A stretch of DNA of 64,000 bases from Gnomoniopsis sp. IMI 355080 (taxonomy: Eukaryota; Ascomycota; Sordariomycetes; Diaporthales; Gnomoniaceae), in the NCBI GenBank assembly GCA_027946555.1, contig JAPEVC010000059.1, positions 62,001 to 126,000 on the forward strand, read 5' to 3'. Position numbers and translations under genes: made by a program. Of the stretch, positions 24,034 through 36,333 are shown piece by piece (the stretch's first letter is position 1; every line of letters begins with the position of its first letter). The notes under the pieces are model-generated. The model made no database searches and was not told the DNA's origin. It saw nothing but the letters and a program-made list of their open reading frames with translations.

Positions 24034-24562
24034 TTACTCTGCATTTCAGACCATTAGCACACTCATCAACCAAAGAATCTTTGTAGAGCCCGATCCATCA
24101 ACTTACCAAAGCAAAGACGGCCATCTCGGTTCGAGATCCTCTCAGTCAAGTTGAGATCACGGCGCTCAGGCTCGCCGTCCATCCTGTGGAGAACTGCCCG
24201 CAGAATAGGCTGGCCTGCCTCGATATCGACCCTGATATCATCGGCCGACTCGGAAAAGTCTGAAAGGGTAGCCCATTGTTAGTTATGCTTTTGGCTCTAT
24301 TATGGAAGCTGTTGGAAGCTGTTCTCGTTGCTATTACGTACTCTCCCCGCCCCACCTGAATTCGCCTGCGAACGTTGTCAGTCACACTACAGGTCAGGCA
24401 AAGACATAGAACTTTACCATTCTCGTTCCCGATGCAGCAGTTGAGATCGAGGTCCGACTCCGTCAACTCGCCGTCTTCACGGCGCACAAGGCAACGCAGG
24501 ATCCGGCCGTCCTCGACGCGGATGGACTCGAGTTCACAGGTCTCGTGGAAGTTGCCAGCCAT
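24034..24562 (-). CDS. Cyanovirin-N homolog (CVNH) lectin, four exons
   Basis: Exons 24418-24562, 24342-24365, 24107-24259 and 24034-24038 join in phase to 108 aa, the length of a single CVNH domain. The two tandem sequence repeats of the fold are clear. Repeat one runs from FHETCE to FRWGGE and contains the core SDLDLNCCIGN. Repeat two runs from NFSESADDIRVDI to GRLCFE and contains the core ERRDLNLTERISN. Exon 2 is only 24 nt (GEFRWGGE with flanks), and the last exon contributes only two bases of Glu plus TAA, a 5-nt coding microexon. There is no signal peptide. Fungal CVNH proteins bind mannose-type glycans; their role in the fungus is little known. Without the last intron the protein would end in a short unrelated tail, so the domain end CFE supports the splice. 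Confidence 0.85.
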
Positions 24563-26156
24563 TTTTTGGAATGTATTTGTTGATTGATGTGGTGTGTATG
24601 CAGAAGTTAACTTTACAGATATGTATTGCAGTGCAAAGAGAGAGAGATAGAGAGAAGATAGAGAGCGGGAAACTGAGGTGAGGGGAGAATACACTCTCTT
24701 GTATTAACTTCATTTGCTCCTCTACTTATAAAAATTGCAAGAAGCTCTCGTCCCGCTGCCCCCGGTCACAGTATTGAAAAGTTGGTACACATCATCGTCT
24801 CACCGACTTACAACGATCGCCAGCAGAGAACAAACGAGAAACAACAAGCCAGCAAGGTAAAAATCCCTCAGCCCTCTGGGATCTCTGACATCAAAACGGG
24901 GCCACAGCTGTGCTTGGCCTGGAGAGACCCATTGAATTGGCTACTTCGCCTACCATTAATTGTGCAGGAGGATGGGTCAGCCAAGACTGGGGACAGAGAC
25001 ACGTCACAACAAAAAGTATGTGGAGCATGGACCCTGCATGCTGCAGTTCAGTTACTTCACCCAGGACGGGGTCTGTAGAGCTTCTTTCTGTGAGGAGGCT
25101 CTTGGCTACGTGATTGCAGGCTGAGGAGCGGAGAGGGTGTGTGTATCGTAGGAAGTTTGCTGTGAACAGCGCTCCCTTTGGGCAGTAGGGATGCTGGTTC
25201 GTTGCCCGTCGTTCGCGACGGATACTATAAAAGTGTTTCTCAGATCGAGGTAAGATCACTACATTGGCCGCTCTAGGGAATGAGTAAGGTTTGGCTCTGA
25301 ATAGGTACCATCTAGCCAGCGGTAAGAACAAGTGAATGTATCCCGTGTATGGGGCACGCAGGTGGCGCAGCACGTCTAGTTCAGGACATCGTATTCAATA
25401 CGGTACGCGATTTGTCACTCATCTGGCAAGCTGGTAATAGTATCACGTCAATGATCGTGCCGTAGTATCCAAAATATGCTTTGCAAAGTACAGTGCAAAT
25501 ACCTTGATAGTTTAGAAGAAGATAGCTGCAGGCTTGGAAAAAGGTAAACTGCAAGTAGGTACCGACTCCACATGATTCGATCATCGTATAATCAATGACA
25601 AGTATTACAGTCCCATCTGGCAGTGCAAAGCGTTAGTTTGACTAATGTTCTCAAGAAGATACCTTGTTACATTTTCGGAACAAGAGCTGTACTTGAATTT
25701 CTTGTAGCCTCGGAAATAAATTCCCGACCCATGTCCAATGCTACTCACTGCACTTGGCTCAAGTCCATGTTAAAGTTGACTAGGAGGTAAGTGCTGTATA
25801 TACTCAAGCAACCACTGTATTCTATAGATCTGAGGCGAGAAGTGGAGGCTGCTCTTGTCTTCCGCCTTGTCTTCTTGTGTAAGTCGTGCGTTTCTGTATC
25901 CAAGAACTTTGATCCCTTGCACCTGGAAGCTGGGGCAATATGCGAGTTAACTCGCGTGCCATGCTCCTGAGGCCCAACAAACACGGTTGGTCTTCCATAA
26001 AAGAAGAGCCGATAGTCTGTGTTCAATGTTGCCACTAAATCAAGCCTCATCTGCCTTTTAAGCAGACTGGGGGTCTACGACCCCGTATTCATGTCCAAGG
26101 TCGGCTCTTCCTCAGCCCCGGTTCAGCGTGGACCCACAGGTACAGTTTCCCAACCT
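24563..26156. other. Intergenic region upstream of CVNH gene
   Basis: A GAGAGATAGAGAGA run lies just upstream of the CVNH start (24635-24665). The remaining 1.5 kb shows no convincing coding frame on either strand; the 160-codon minus frame at 24891-25373 has no family features. Confidence 0.5.
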
Positions 26157-28985
26157 TCAGTCATCCTTCCCGTCACTGAGATCCAATAATTCCCTCAACG
26201 CAGGTAAGAACAGCTCCGCCCGCTTGAAGTCGCCCAGCTTCACACACATGTGGTCAAATGCCAACAAGGCCACCTGATCCTTCACTCCATCCTCCCCGCC
26301 CCCCAGGTCTAACTTATTCGGAATCTTTGGATACCGCTGGCTAAAATGCGTCAACAGCACGCGCCGCGCGCGCATATTCCGCGCTACACTCAGCGCCTCG
26401 CTCATCGTGCAGTGTTTCTTAGCCAACGCATCGCCCTGTAATTCGTCATCGAGCGTGCTCTCATGAATCAGTAGCGTCGCATCCCGCCCAATCTCGGCAA
26501 ATGCCCGTGACGGCCGGCAGTCGCCCGAGTAGGCAACTCGAAGGCCCGAGGGAAAGGTGAAGACACAGGCTAGCGCGCCGTGGCAGTGGTCGACGCGGGC
26601 GGCGTCGATGCGCACAAGGCCCATCTCTGCCGCGAGATTCGGGTTCAGGATGAAGGGCTCCTGAACGGACTCTGGTCTGCCCGGGCCGCGAATGGACGCG
26701 AGGACAAGCCGCGAGTAGCCATAATCTTCGACGTCGGCGTATTCGCGGAGCCAGTCGAGCATGTTGACGTGGGAGGCGACGAGGAGGCGCGGCGGGTTGG
26801 GGGAGAGGGAGGCGGTGGCATCGCGCCAGGCTTTGATGATGGAGGCGGTGCCGAGGTGGTGGTCGGCGTGGAGGTGGGAGATCCAGATGGCCTTGAGGTC
26901 GGCCAGAATCTCGTCCGTCTTGGCGAAACCATACATGCGGCGGAGCTGGCCGAGGGTCGACTCGCCCGCGTCGAAGAGGTAGGAGCCGATGCCGGGTACG
27001 CGGAGTAGCGTGGCGGAGACGTTGCGGTATTTCGAAGGGAGCGAGGAGCCTGTGCCGAGGGGAATGATTTCGGTGTCGCGGTTGGGAATGTCTGCTTCTG
27101 TAGCTTCGATTGAATCGATAAAAGACTGGTCGGCCAGGCGTGCTCGAGCTTTGTCGGCTACTTTGGCGACGGCAGAGGGTATGTCATGGTATTTGTCCTT
27201 ACTGTTCATCAAGGGGACAATCTCGTCGTTCTTCAGCTCGACTTGCGGTGCCAGTTGTAACTTGGCACCAACTCTTGCCACCTCAAACAAATCGCTGGGA
27301 AAAGACACTGCGCCCTCGTTGTTGTATACGAGTGAGGGAAACCGGTCAGGGTCGACCTTGTGCATCTTGAGCATTTGGCTGGCGGGGCTTTCCATAGAGA
27401 TGATGTTGGGGCTCACGTCCGGCGAGAAAACCCTGTGGTATTTGGTCTGCCGATCCTTCATGAACTTTTGTATCCGCTCATCTTGCAGAACGCCGCGTCC
27501 CAGGTTCCAGAATATGGCGTCAACGGTGTTCATTATGGTAAGGTCCTCCCATTCTGGTCGGGCCAGAAAAGCGTCCACGTAAGTGAGGTCGGGCAGGTCG
27601 ATAAAAGCAAAACCGTGGCCCTCGATCGCAGGGTCCACACACATTTCTGGTGTTACCTCGATCCCGTCTTTGCCCTTGACTGTTTTCCCGGCCGTGAGGT
27701 GTTTGAAATCCGTCTTTTCCACCCCTAGCTTTTGGGCCGCCTGTACATTGAATTTACCTCGGCGCGGCTGGCCCTTGACGATATAAGAAATGGATTGCTG
27801 GGAGGGTGTGGTGCGGGGCAAATCGCTGACCCGAACTGCAGGCCAAGGCGTCCGTACGAGAACAGGTATATCGGGACAGTCAACGTTGTCTGCCGGCATA
27901 GGACCGTCGTACTTTTTGAGTTTACCATCCTCTTTGACAAAGATGGTCGCCGGGAGTGGGACTTTGTGCAGCGTTGTCTCGACCATCGCATCGAGATCCC
28001 AGTCCGAATCAAACATGTTGTCGACGACCGACTTGACCAGCTTCTTGCCCTCGATGCGCCCATTTTCGGCATCGTCCCCTGACTCCATATCGTCGTGGCT
28101 TCTCTTACGGCCATGAGGCTCAGTCTCCTCAGGCAGCAGGGAGACATACCACACCTTCACATTCGCATCCTCAAAGTCGGGCTTCCTCCCTTGGACATTG
28201 GCCTTTCCAGGCTCGTGTAGTATCTCATGCAGCCGCAACGGCAAACCTTTCCGAAAGATAAACTTTCTCGCTGTGGCAATCATGTGGGTGATATTTTCCG
28301 CGCCGTATATTTTCAGACTCGGCGTCGAAGATTGGCGTGGGGATTTCTTCTTCTTCTTGGTCTCCACCCCCTGCTCTGTGTCCCCCTTCTGATTCCCCAA
28401 GACATCTGCGATGGTGAGGATCATGCCCAACAGACCACCAGTGCTGCTCCACCTCACGGGCCCAGAGATGAACAGCTCGTCGAGCTTGCCCACGCCGACC
28501 TTGCGCTGCGTAAAGACGCGCTGCGTGCCCTCCGCCATCCGACCAAAGGCATAGCGGCGGTCGTCAAAGTGCAGTAACACGCTTGCCCCGGGCGTGTCCG
28601 CCGTGGGAGCGGAGGTGATTTGCACGTAGGTGAGCATCGGGCGTGTGAAGTTGGCGCCGGGGACGTCGTGCGCTGCTTCGATGGGCAAGAAGAGTTCGCG
28701 GCCGCGGGCTCGGGAGAGGATGAGGGAGTGGATGAGGCCTCCTTTGGGTCCTCGGCGAGCGCGAGCAGACGATGGAGGAACTTTGGAAATACGAGCGGGA
28801 GGCTCCTTGTCAAAAAGTTCGGGAGTGATGTTTGCGTCGTGGACAGGCTGATAGGAGGAGGAGGGCGAGCCGGCGCAGGGACGAGAGGATCGGTAGGTGC
28901 GCCGTTGCGCTTGATGTAGTTGGGAGCGTTGCAAGAGGGCTGCTGCGTTCCTGTGGAGTTTTGTCAAGATTGCCACATTGGACAT
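26157..28985 (-). CDS. trz1: Long-form tRNase Z (tRNA 3' endonuclease)
   Basis: An intronless frame of 942 codons from the ATG at 28985 (MSNVAILTKLHRN); the frame stays open to an ATG at 29135, but the downstream start gives a basic, Arg/Gln-rich leader typical of mitochondrial import. The N-terminal half is a degenerate metallo-beta-lactamase domain (LLHFDDRRYAFGRMAEGTQR). The C-terminal half is catalytic: PLGTGSSLPSKYRNVSATLL, FDAGESTLGQLRRMYG, the zinc motif SHLHADHHLG, AYSGDCRPS, and HESTLDDEL, with a late TEGMSEAL-like segment (CTMSEALS) before VLLTHFSQRYP. The enzyme cuts 3' trailers from pre-tRNA in nucleus and mitochondria. Upstream neighbour YPP1 is on the same strand, about 480 bp away. 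Confidence 0.93.
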   Translation of the reverse strand: MSNVAILTKLHRNAAALLQRSQLHQAQRRTYRSSRPCAGSPSSSYQPVHDANITPELFDKEPPARISKVPPSSARARRGPKGGLIHSLILSRARGRELFLPIEAAHDVPGANFTRPMLTYVQITSAPTADTPGASVLLHFDDRRYAFGRMAEGTQRVFTQRKVGVGKLDELFISGPVRWSSTGGLLGMILTIADVLGNQKGDTEQGVETKKKKKSPRQSSTPSLKIYGAENITHMIATARKFIFRKGLPLRLHEILHEPGKANVQGRKPDFEDANVKVWYVSLLPEETEPHGRKRSHDDMESGDDAENGRIEGKKLVKSVVDNMFDSDWDLDAMVETTLHKVPLPATIFVKEDGKLKKYDGPMPADNVDCPDIPVLVRTPWPAVRVSDLPRTTPSQQSISYIVKGQPRRGKFNVQAAQKLGVEKTDFKHLTAGKTVKGKDGIEVTPEMCVDPAIEGHGFAFIDLPDLTYVDAFLARPEWEDLTIMNTVDAIFWNLGRGVLQDERIQKFMKDRQTKYHRVFSPDVSPNIISMESPASQMLKMHKVDPDRFPSLVYNNEGAVSFPSDLFEVARVGAKLQLAPQVELKNDEIVPLMNSKDKYHDIPSAVAKVADKARARLADQSFIDSIEATEADIPNRDTEIIPLGTGSSLPSKYRNVSATLLRVPGIGSYLFDAGESTLGQLRRMYGFAKTDEILADLKAIWISHLHADHHLGTASIIKAWRDATASLSPNPPRLLVASHVNMLDWLREYADVEDYGYSRLVLASIRGPGRPESVQEPFILNPNLAAEMGLVRIDAARVDHCHGALACVFTFPSGLRVAYSGDCRPSRAFAEIGRDATLLIHESTLDDELQGDALAKKHCTMSEALSVARNMRARRVLLTHFSQRYPKIPNKLDLGGGEDGVKDQVALLAFDHMCVKLGDFKRAELFLPALRELLDLSDGKDD

Positions 28986-29464
28986 TGCCCCTTGTCTTCG
29001 CCCTGAATATCCCGTGAAGCAGTCTAGAGCAAGTAGAAACTTTGCTTTCCTCGCCGAGTGACTGTCGTGAAGTCGACTTGGGAAATTTCTTATCGCTATC
29101 GGAGTAGAGCAAGGATATCCCAGACATAGCTCCAAGGACAGGGTGAAAGAGATGGGATGGTTGATACAAGTACCTTAGTACCCAACACGACGGTACCGTT
29201 AAGATCTAATTCAGTCTACTCGGTTGATACTTCTGCCCCTGGTAATCAAACACAGATTGTCGATTGTCATTTTCACAAATTGGACGCCTTGTTACTTGCA
29301 GCTATTCTGGCGACCGTTTAGCAATGTAGCATTTCCGACCACAGAGCGCACAGAAAGCGCACGCAATTACCCCTTGGGAAGCAGCTCATAGAACCGGCAG
29401 GTCAGGCCAAAATATATACACACCGAATCATCTTGACAACCTCCTCGTCCCCCCTTCTAAGCCT
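28986..29464. other. Intergenic region between YPP1 and tRNase Z
   Basis: This contains the 3' flank of the YPP1-like gene and the promoter and leader of tRNase Z. The in-frame 50-codon extension of tRNase Z (to 29135) lies here. Nothing else is recognisable. Confidence 0.55.
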
Positions 29465-32400
29465 TTACAAAACATAACCACCCGTATTAACACAATCCCA
29501 CTCCCTTACCCCCATCCCTTCCTCCAGCTCCACACACCACCACAGCACCTCCTTCGCCTTCTCCGTCTGCCCACTCTGCTCATGCGCCCTCCCCAGCGCA
29601 AACCATGCCTCGGAATAGTTCCACCCGGTCCCCAACTTGGTCAGATTCGACAGCAGCCCGTACGCCCTATCCCGCGACGCCAGCCTGTCGACCAGCGGCA
29701 TCGATGCGGCCTTGTACGGCGGCTCAAGGTGGCTGTCGTGGTGCGCTACGGAGATAGGACTCTTCGTGTCAGGGTTCGGCTTGAATGAAGGGTCGCGTTT
29801 GGTTGTCTTGAAGGCACCCAGGCCGAGGGGCTCCGTGGGGAGGAGCTTGGGTGGTGAGGCGGGTCTAAGCGATGGGGCGATGATCTCTGATGTACTTTGC
29901 TCGGTACCGGGCATGGCTTCTGAGCCACCGACGAGAGTCAAGCCTGGAAAGGCCTTGGGCGGCACAATTTTCTCAGCGTAGAGATCGAGAAGGATGTTAG
30001 ATAGGCCGACAATTGCCGGTGGATGATCGGGATAATGCGTCAGGGCGGCTTCGAATCCTAGGCGAGCTGAGTCGGTATTCTCCTTTGCTATGGACAGGTA
30101 GCCCATCTGCACTCGTGTTAGTCTTTTGTGACATTGGGCCAGTCTTGGATGTTCCTTCAACTTACCTCGCACCACACATCGGCCCACAGCTCCTCAATCG
30201 ACTTCTTCCCGGCCCAGCCCGGATCTCTGAGCGAGGTCGGGTGGACAGTCTTCTTGTCGCCCTCCCCAGAGTCCTTGCCCAGCTCCGCCTCCATGGTCTG
30301 CACAATCTTCTGCGCCTCAGCAACAGCACCCTTCGAATCCTCAAACATCCCAGCTTTGCGATAGAAGCCCGCAATCATGAGCCAGATCTTCATCAATATG
30401 GCTCCTCTGTGGCGCTTCTCGTGCTCCTTGTCAAACTGGATCACAGGTAGGACAGCACCAATAGGTACCATCGTTTCCAGTCCAAGACCAGTAATATCAG
30501 TCCCTTTTGGCCCAGATGTGAAACCCGAGGCTTGTGACACGCTTCTGTTGGCTCCGGGCCCAGTCACCGCAGACGACGGACGAGACAAAGGATTGACTTG
30601 CTTGGCAGGCGCGAAGAAATCAGAAGCTTGTAGACCCTGGCCTTCCCCCATTGGTGTGTAGAAGGGCTCCCCATCAACGACCGAAGGAACGTGCGGGCTT
30701 GGTCCACTGCTGGAAGCACGCGGTCGGCCATGCTCAGACTCTCGCTTACGAGTACTGTGTCTCTTGGCAGACTCGCTTCGTCTGTCATTAGCCGTAGACT
30801 TCCGCCGTGGTCTGGACGCTCTGGGACTCCCGTTCTCCTGTGTCACATGTATTGTAGGTGCTCGGGTTACAGTGGTGCCTGTCTGAGGCCGGTCTTCCGC
30901 ATCCGGAATCGTGTCCATCTTCTCGCCAGTTGGTCGAGTAGTCGCAATGCTGTCCACCCTGCTGTTCCGGTTGCCGAATATGCCACTCCGAATGCTTCGA
31001 AATGTGCCTGATGTACGTGGAGGATTTGCATTCTTTGGTGGTTCCAGAGTCTGCTTCTTTTCAGTGTTGCCAAACAACCGCGAGAATAGCGTCAAAAGCT
31101 CCAAACTGGCGTTGACAGCAATTCTTGGACCCTCCATGATCTCGACAATTGCCAGCTGGGTCATTTTCACCTCCAGGATATTCTCCTTTTCGAAGTCGTC
31201 CATCTCGTCAACCAAGCCCTGACTGGCCTCATGGTCCCTTTCAACATTGTTCAAATGGTCACTCTTGTATAATTGTTGGCGCCCAAAGAGAACAGCTGGG
31301 TCCCTAAACTGCTCGAAAGCGCATTCGCAGGTTCGGGCTGCAAGCACATACTCCTGTCGAGCACTCAGCAAGAGCGATAGCAGGTGCCAAAGAGGTATGA
31401 GCGACCTCTCTCGCCAAAATGGTCCATTGCGTAGCACGAGTATCTCGTCCCCAGTGTGCTTTGTCAGAAGAGCGGTCTTGACAAGCTCAATGGCAGTGGT
31501 GAGCTCCCGTTGCTCCGCAAGAAGCAGTCCCAGCGCGAACACACCGCGGACATCTGCAGTGCCTCCAAAGTCCGAAGATAGAGACGTTCGCAAGGACCTG
31601 ATGGCTTTCTTTTGAACTTCAGTCCGCGTACTTGATTCAAAGGTCATTCGAGCCCATCGCGCGTGAGCCAGGCCAATGGACTGCCAGGCCAAAGCCAATA
31701 TTTTGGCTGGCACATGATTGCCAGTGGCCGAGGACTTGCCTCCCTCTTCTCTAACAGGCTGCATTCCACCATTTGTGTGTGGAGGTTCAATTTTCTCCAA
31801 CCAGTGCTCGAGTTCCACAGCTAGGTGATTGGCTTTCACAGCTGCGTCTCTCCCGCCGAATCGGGTCAGGGCTGATATACATAGGCAAATCGTTTCCAGC
31901 GCGGTAGCGTCATCGTCCAGGCTTTTTTCTTGGTGCCCAGTCTTCTCTACTCGAGCCTTCCCTTTCTTGACAACTTCAAGATACGAGTCAAATGCTTTAA
32001 AGGCTAGTTCGAACTCAGCCACAGCAAGGTGTACTTTGAAGAGGCTCCTCAAGATGGCGGTCGAGTGGAAAGTCTTGGTCGACGCACGGTACAGTAAGTC
32101 CAAGGCAGACGCACTGACTGCCGCCTTTCCGCCCTGACCGAGCTCCTGATCTCTCCATCCACGGCCTGTCAAGATGGCCCAATTTTGCATGAAAATCTCC
32201 ACAAAAAGCTCAACCTCCTCCCTATCCTCATCAGCTTTGGGGAAGGTTGTCTCGCTCAGTAATAGATTCTCAAAGGATGTTTCTGCCAGCCTTAACTCAT
32301 TCCATAGCTGGCTTCTCGCGGAATTCTGCGTCGGGACGCCCATGTACGCTGTGGGGTAGGGTAAGTCCTGTTGGAGAATCGTCGACAGAGACTCAAAGTA

Positions 32401-33354
32401 TTCGAACCATATCCTGCGCCGCGGAACTGATCCTTTGAAGCCGAATCCACCAGCCACTGGAGTTCCAGAGGCCGAGTTCCACCATCGGGCCCAAGACCGG
32501 AAGCAGGCCAAGGAATTCTGGTCTTCCAATGTCACTTGACCCCTATCGCGGCAGCCATTGTACAGCATGCAGTACTCGGTGAGAAATAGCTCGGACCAGT
32601 ATCTCAACTCCTTCTTGGAGGAATGGCTGTTCCAAGTGAAGGACAAGGGAGGAATGGCAGCTTCGAAGATAGAGAGCGCATCAAGCTCCTTCTCATTGCG
32701 CGCCATGCAATTTGCGCGCAGGTAGGCGGACTTGAGCATGCAGACTCTGGTCCATTCTGATATGTTTTCGGTGGTCTGCACTTGACTTTCCTCGAGTCCC
32801 GGGGGTAGCCGCGTGAAGGCTAGGTTGTACTCGCCCGCGACCCAATGCAGCCACCCGACAGCAACCTGGGCTTGGAAACGATCCTCGGCGTAGGTGTTCT
32901 CTTGCTCAATCAGGGTCAGAAGTTTTGGAATCTGAGCGGCGACTTCGATTTCGCTGGCGGCGAGATTGCCCGAGTCGGACTCGGCTGTATTGGGCCGTTC
33001 TGTTGTTGGTCGTTGTGACTTGGTAGCCTTGACTATGCCATGTTCGACTTCGGCTGCCAGCGCAAGGCCTGGAGATGGGTTGTATTAGAACAGAACGAAG
33101 CCATTGTAGAGAGAAGAAGACGATAGGGTGGTTGTAGTACAAGCTCTGTTGGGCGCATGCTTGCGCACCTTGCGGATCAGCTCTGGAACGGCGTCCCATT
33201 CTCCTTCGCATCGCGCATTGTCAAGCTGGTCGAGGTAGCCCCTGGCCTTGGTCGGGTTCGGAGTCGGCTGTTGGTCAAAAAGACAAAGAGGGTCAGTAAT
33301 TAGACAAGGAGAGCAAGAGTAAAAGGGTTCTTTTCGCTGGGGGCTTACAGCCAT
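29465..33354 (-). CDS. YPP1/TTC7-like TPR scaffold of the plasma-membrane PI4-kinase complex
   Basis: Four exons: a 6-nt first exon (33349-33354, ATG GCT), then 33141-33267, 30166-33068 and 29465-30106, in phase, for 1225 aa. The second exon opens PTPNPTKARGYLDQLDNARC and the third continues LALAAEVEHG. The protein is alpha-helical with TPR-like repeats at both ends, for example SEAWFALGRAHEQSGQTEKAKEVL near the C-terminus and ARLGFEAALTHYPDHPPAI. A Ser/Arg/Pro-rich segment (about residues 640-780) interrupts the middle. By its layout and these repeats it matches fungal YPP1, which with EFR3 brings PI4-kinase Stt4 to the plasma membrane. The gene is divergent from RIX1. The residue-level family match is from memory. 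Confidence 0.82.
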
Positions 33355-33942
33355 TGCTGACCGAGGTGCCGATGACGACAGGCGCAGCAAGAAAAGGGGG
33401 ATCCCGACGATGGATGGCGATGGATGCGTGCACTCAAAGAATTAAAGCAGACTGTGCGCATCGAACTGAGTCATGGACGAAGAAGACGACGAAGAAGCAA
33501 TTGGCGATACAAATTGGATTAGAGATTAGTAGGAGGACGACTGGGTGAAGGCCCAAGCACAACAGCTACAGCTGCGCGTGGACTGGGAGCGCAGGACGAA
33601 GGGTTCTCTACCGGATTCGCGATAGTTCATTAGTGATTGCAAGGAAGCATGCACGTCAGGAATGGGAAAAGGATGGTGGATGATCGCTTCTGGCCTCCAG
33701 TGGCCCCTTGGCTCTTCCCAATTGACCATGACAGCTAGAGATGAACAGGGGTGACCCGCTGTTCCCCAAGGGTAAGGTACGGGATATACGGGTAGCTGGT
33801 CCCTGCCGAGACCCACTGTTTGGGTGTAACCGTCGACCCCCTGTAGAAATTTATTTTTCAGAATGTAGAGCCTCTCTTGACCAGCACGAGTTTAGTTCTT
33901 TTCAGACGAACACGATGGATCAACAAAGTTCCCATCTCAATC
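33355..33942. promoter_or_regulatory. Divergent promoter of YPP1-like gene and RIX1
   Basis: The two start codons lie 588 bp apart on opposite strands, so this segment probably drives both housekeeping genes. No factor site can be named with confidence. Confidence 0.5.
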
Positions 33943-36333
33943 ATGTCTTCACCAGCAGAGCTACAAGTCCTCTGCCGTCGACTAGCCTCGACAGACGCGG
34001 CTGATCTTCCACCATTATGTCCATCATTGGTGGGCCATATCCAGCGCTGTGAAGATGTCCTGTCCCTTCCTGTGGACCAAAAGCCCAAGGACAGCGCCTC
34101 TGGAAACTCTGTTTTGGTCCACAAACTCAAGACTCAGATCACAACTCTGCTCAACAATGGTCGGAGTCAACCTGGTCGCTTCGCGGCCGCAATATTGATC
34201 AAGGCTGTGGTCGAGGTCGGTGGATATGAGTGTCTTCGGACAGCTGAGCCTTGGGTCCGAGGACTCTTGACGATTGTCCAGGTGCGCCTCACATTGGCCC
34301 ATGAATTCATAACTTGAAAAAGCCCATGCCTAATCATATCCCAGAAAAACGACCCATACCCGGCAAAGGAGATCGCAATCATTACGTTAACAAGGATATA
34401 TGTCCTCCTTCAGGATTTCCAAGCCCTCGTCCGGGAGGTTGCCTCACCTACCTTACCCGCCTTTGTCACAGCTTGTCTACAACTTGTAAAAGGCGAGACT
34501 TCCATAAAAAACGAGGCACCACCCTTGCGGCTCGTGGAGGCCATAGCCAATGCTCTGTGTACCTTGACACCGCTGTACCCAACCACTCTGCGTCCTTTTA
34601 GTGCGCAAGTCAAGGCTGCTTTCAAAGTGTACATTGCCCCAACTGCCTCCGATAAGACTGGTGTACCCCGGACCTTGAGGACAGTATCACGTCGTTTGCT
34701 TGTCCTACAACACTACACGACACCCAAGAATGGTAACGCGGACGAATGGGCCAAGACGCTCGCTGGATTTATCAAGACGGGCCATGAAACAGCGGACCAG
34801 GTGTTTCGGGCTGTGCAGGAGGCATGGGAGTCGAGCAGCGGGTACATGCGACAGAACATCTCGCACGAGGGTGAGCCCTCGGGCGGGGACGACTCTGCAG
34901 AGAGCCTGCCTTTATGGCATGGCCTTTCCAATGGTGCCGAGCGCCTGGTCGGTCTGCTCGAAACCCTGGGCGAATTCTTCAGGTCTCCCACCAAGACTTC
35001 CGTCACGACACCCGTTGGCGCCATCTTGGACCTCACCGCTCGAATCACTCTGATATTGCCTCCCCGCAAGGGCCCAAACAACAGGGACGACACGCAGCTC
35101 AACGCAGCCATCGGTCGCGAAGAGAAAGATGACCTATGGTCCGCTCTCCCCGACATCCACATCGCCGTGCTGGACCTACTCGCCGCTCTCACCCAGCGTC
35201 TTCAGACATCCACCGTACCCGTCGCCGCAGATATCCTCCACCAGGCTGTCCGCATGTTTGACGCCCACCACGAAATCCCCCTCGTCCGCGAGCATGGCTA
35301 CACCCTCATCCACGCCCTCCTCCTCCTGCATGGCCCAAGCCTTTCCAAACTCAGCGTCGATGCCCTCGACAAAGCTATCCAATGTACATGCCGTGATCTC
35401 CTCGCCGCCTCGGGCCACGCGCCTCCGCCCAAGAAGCCCTCGCAGAACCCCGCCACTAACAACACCGCCACCAAGTCATCTCTCGCGGGCAAGCCCTCCT
35501 CCAATGCAGACGCCTACCTCACCACCCAGAGCAAAGCCGCCTTCGTCTCTTCAACCGCCCTGCCGCGGACGCACCTCGCTGCGGCCGAAGCGCTTTTGCC
35601 GGCGTCCCTGGCCCACTTGCCCCAGACGCACCTCAAGCAGGCGTTGCGCACGCTGATTGACCGCACGGCGGTGTTGGCACACCACAAAGAGGCGATGGTC
35701 GCGAGTGTGCTGAACAAATACCGCACGCGCGCGGGCAAGACGTTGGTGAGCGTGTATCCGTTTCTGGTGCGGGATTTCCCGCGGAGTATCGAGGTCGAAG
35801 TGTTGAGGAGTAACTTGCAAATCACGGGGGCTTTTGCGGTTGATGTAGGGGAGGGAAATGACGAGGAAGTGTTGGAAAGGATGCAACGGAAGGGTTCGGA
35901 GGAGGAAGACGAGGAAGATGTGGCGGGTGAGGAGGAGGAGCTCGAGAGTGGTCAGAATGGGGACGAGGAGATGGCCGATGATGGCAGCGATCATGCGGCC
36001 CCAGCAGGATTCAACTTTGCATCCAACAATGAGGAGTCGGTGGAGGAGGAGGAGATTGTGAGAACTGTGACATTCAGCAGTTCAGCCAACCCGGAGCCGG
36101 AAGTGATTAGCGTGCAGAGGGAGAGAGTTATGCTCTCCTCCACGCTTAAGCGTAAAGATGAGGCGCTGAAAGAGCCACCGGCGAAGAGGATCGATAGAGG
36201 CAAGGCACCGGAGGTTATTGGCGGCAATATGGATGTGGATGAGGAGGCCAATGAGGGGAGTGACAGTGACAGTGACGGTAGTGTGCAGTTGAATGCTGTG
36301 CTGGAAGACGATGAGGAAGAAGACGACGATTAG
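33943..36333 (+). CDS. rix1: Pre-rRNA-processing protein RIX1
   Basis: Two exons (33943-34281, 34345-36333) join in phase to 775 aa. The start is the ATG of MSSPAELQVLCRRLAST; an in-frame ATG 66 bases upstream is less likely. The N-terminal 400 residues form a helical, HEAT-like region with the RIX1 pattern RCEDVLSLPVDQK, RFAAAILIKAVVEVGG and AEPWVRGLLTIVQ. The last about 190 residues are highly acidic (runs of Glu/Asp at the end) with a basic island PAKRIDRGKAPE. RIX1, with IPI1 and IPI3, forms the complex that removes ITS2 and releases pre-60S particles from the nucleus; PELP1 is the animal counterpart. Confidence 0.87.

Noticed and set aside
26580..27008. 142-codon plus-strand frame and several others opposite the tRNase Z gene
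   Set aside because: They are shadows of a long, motif-complete gene on the minus strand with GC-biased third positions.
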